Under the pieces are notes generated by a model. That model saw only the letters and a program-made list of their open reading frames with translations. It was not told where the DNA came from and made no database searches. A DNA stretch of 14,925 bases from Alphaproteobacteria bacterium (lineage in GTDB: Bacteria; Pseudomonadota; Alphaproteobacteria; Rs-D84): assembly GCA_017642625.1 (NCBI GenBank), contig JAGCOQ010000011.1:1-14925 (forward strand). Direction: 5' to 3'. Positions within the stretch are counted from its first letter, which is position 1. Each line of letters opens with the position of its first letter. This document shows, in pieces, positions 13,675-14,925 of this stretch. A program made the position numbers and the translations under genes.

Positions 13675-14570
13675 TTTTTTATATCGTTTATAATAGAAAA
13701 TATCGCGGTTTCCGGTTCCAAATTGATACGCGCAATGTTTGCGATTTGTGTTGTCGCACTGGGGTATAATTCCGCCAAACCAAAGTGTGCGACCGCATCC
13801 AGCAAAATACCATACATGGCGTTGTCGGGTGCAATCTTGCGCGCAATAGCCAACAAGTCAGATGAAGTGGCGCGTGGGTTTTCCAGTGTCGCAATCAGTT
13901 CTTCGTATATTTCGTCGCCCCCCAATGTTTTAAGGTTTGCAACGCGACCAAAACTGCCGTTTGCTAACTTTAATGTTTCATTGCTGATTTCTGTGTCGGG
14001 TATAAATCGTGCGCACAGTTCGCGTAATTGCGGAATTGTCAGCGGACGCATCTTTTCCACGCGGGCGCGTGAACGCACAGTGGGCAAAACACTGGTAAGT
14101 TGATGAACGACCAACAAGAATAAAGTTTGTGCCGGTGGTTCTTCCAATAACTTTAACAACGCATTTGACGCGGCGGTTGATAATTCGTCCACAGAATCAA
14201 TAACAATCACACGCCAACGCCCCGACATAGATGACAACTGCATCCGTTCAATTACACCGCGCACAGTATGCACAGAAATGTTTTTACCATCGGTTTTGGC
14301 TTTACCTTTGTCGTCAATATTATGTGCCATATCAATGATAAAGAAATCGCCGACATTACCATAAACATGTTTTGCGATTTTATATGCCAGTGTTGCTTTG
14401 CCAATGCCACGCGGACCGGTCAGCATCCAAACAGGGTGTATCGGGTGAATATCACGCGCGTTCCATGCGTCCAGAAATGTATTCCATACGTCCGCATGCC
14501 CGACCAATTCGTCGTTATCAATGGGGTTTGGAAAAGAATATGCCGACTTTGCCGATTTACGTGGCGCCAT
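13647..14570 (-). CDS. holB: DNA polymerase III subunit delta' (clamp loader)
   Basis: Delta' is part of the clamp loader that opens and loads the beta sliding clamp on primed DNA. The 307-residue protein has an AAA+ N-terminus: a P-loop GPRGIGKAT (52-60), a Walker-B-like strand VIVIDSVDEL (121-130) and the highly conserved NALLKLLEEPP (136-146). The family SRC motif appears as SRA (167-169) in TVRSRARV, keeping the arginine. The four-cysteine zinc module of E. coli delta' is absent (no Cys between residues 60 and 100), as I expect for alphaproteobacterial proteins. The C-terminal third is the usual weakly conserved helical domain. The start follows the carboxypeptidase stop by 1 nt, with AGGGG about 9 nt upstream. 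DnaX is the main alternative, but it is much longer and has the zinc module. Confidence 0.93.
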   Translation of the reverse strand: MAPRKSAKSAYSFPNPIDNDELVGHADVWNTFLDAWNARDIHPIHPVWMLTGPRGIGKATLAYKIAKHVYGNVGDFFIIDMAHNIDDKGKAKTDGKNISVHTVRGVIERMQLSSMSGRWRVIVIDSVDELSTAASNALLKLLEEPPAQTLFLLVVHQLTSVLPTVRSRARVEKMRPLTIPQLRELCARFIPDTEISNETLKLANGSFGRVANLKTLGGDEIYEELIATLENPRATSSDLLAIARKIAPDNAMYGILLDAVAHFGLAELYPSATTQIANIARINLEPETAIFSIINDIKKCLQTHTAI

Positions 14571-14571
14571 G

Positions 14572-14925
14572 TTATTTGCCCCTGATCATCACAGATATAT
14601 TTCTTACCAACCGTTTAAAGAAGCGAACTTTCTGCACGCGTTCAGCGGCAACCAATGGTGCGTGTGCAATTACACGTCCGTCGTGTTCTGCAATAATTTC
14701 GCCCAATTTATCGCCCACCGCGATTGGTGCGGGTGCCGGTTCATTAAAGCGTGCCAAAACACGAATAGACGACATTGGCACCGGTTTTGGTAATGTGACC
14801 GCAAACGGCTTCTCAACGGTTGCGCTTACTGTATCAACGCGACCATACCACACCGGACTCGCAACAACGGTGTCGCCCGGTTGATAATAAATCTTGTGCG
14901 AAGTGGTTGTGTATCCATAGTTTAA
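14572..14925 (-). CDS. D-alanyl-D-alanine carboxypeptidase, C-terminal part (partial)
   Basis: The last 117 residues of a PBP5-type carboxypeptidase (DacA/DacC family), which trims the terminal D-Ala from peptidoglycan stem peptides in the periplasm. The gene runs off the right edge, so the catalytic SxxK, SxN and KTG motifs are not visible. What is seen is the end of the catalytic domain (LNYGY at the edge) and the PBP5_C beta domain. In the latter, PGDTVVASPVWYGR is followed by a PAPIAVGDKLGEI strand pair and APLVAAERVQKV. The last residues, KVRFFKRLVRNISVMIRGK, form a basic amphipathic helix of the type that anchors these enzymes to the inner membrane. Reading begins in frame at the edge; no start is present. 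It is the first visible gene of the operon with holB, tatD and smpB. Confidence 0.85.
   Translation of the reverse strand, partial: LNYGYTTTSHKIYYQPGDTVVASPVWYGRVDTVSATVEKPFAVTLPKPVPMSSIRVLARFNEPAPAPIAVGDKLGEIIAEHDGRVIAHAPLVAAERVQKVRFFKRLVRNISVMIRGK

Noticed and set aside
13651..14884. Plus-strand ORFs opposite holB and the carboxypeptidase gene (150 and 170 codons)
   Set aside because: They are antisense to clearly recognisable conserved genes and have no family resemblance.

Overview
The window looks like a piece of an alphaproteobacterial chromosome, probably from an uncultured, host- or gut-associated lineage with a reduced genome. This rests on three things: the ordinary Gram-negative housekeeping genes on the minus strand, a delta-prime clamp-loader subunit without the cysteine zinc module, and one enormous threonine/serine/cysteine-rich secreted repeat protein of a kind I associate with gut alphaproteobacterial genomes. 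The lineage is an inference from style, not from a search.

Layout. Positions 1-483 are non-coding. They hold two near-identical 76-bp direct repeats (1-76 and 244-319), each ending in a rho-independent terminator. Between them lies a palindromic, MITE/REP-like element with two small hairpin arms. A Shine-Dalgarno-like run follows, then a TTG start at 484. Positions 484-12348 (+) are a single uninterrupted 3,954-residue gene for a secreted giant protein. It has a signal peptide and seven copies of a composite module. Each module is a PKD-like beta-sandwich with a DWGDG or DCGDG motif, then a leucine-rich (BspA/DUF285-like) solenoid of 4-10 units, then a conserved cap. Cysteine-rich GCC2/GCC3-like segments interrupt the modules, and a LamG/concanavalin-like region ends the protein. 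Positions 12349-12446 hold a long-loop hairpin and a bidirectional terminator. From 12447 to the window edge (-) there is a tightly packed block read right to left: the 3' end of a D-Ala-D-Ala carboxypeptidase gene, holB, tatD and smpB. Its junctions are +1, -28 and +1 nt, so it is almost certainly one operon.

Function. The operon is housekeeping: cell-wall trimming, replication clamp loading, a metal-dependent nuclease and ribosome rescue. It is unrelated to the giant gene and converges with it on a shared terminator. The giant protein is the unusual element. Its repeats show internal duplication at DNA level and two coherent module subfamilies. In the PKD-like domain a Trp/His position pair is replaced by a Cys/Cys pair in three of the seven modules, which suggests an alternative disulfide. 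I see no known surface anchor, and its ligand and export route cannot be read from the sequence. I found no CRISPR array, tRNA, rRNA, transposase or recognisable defence system.
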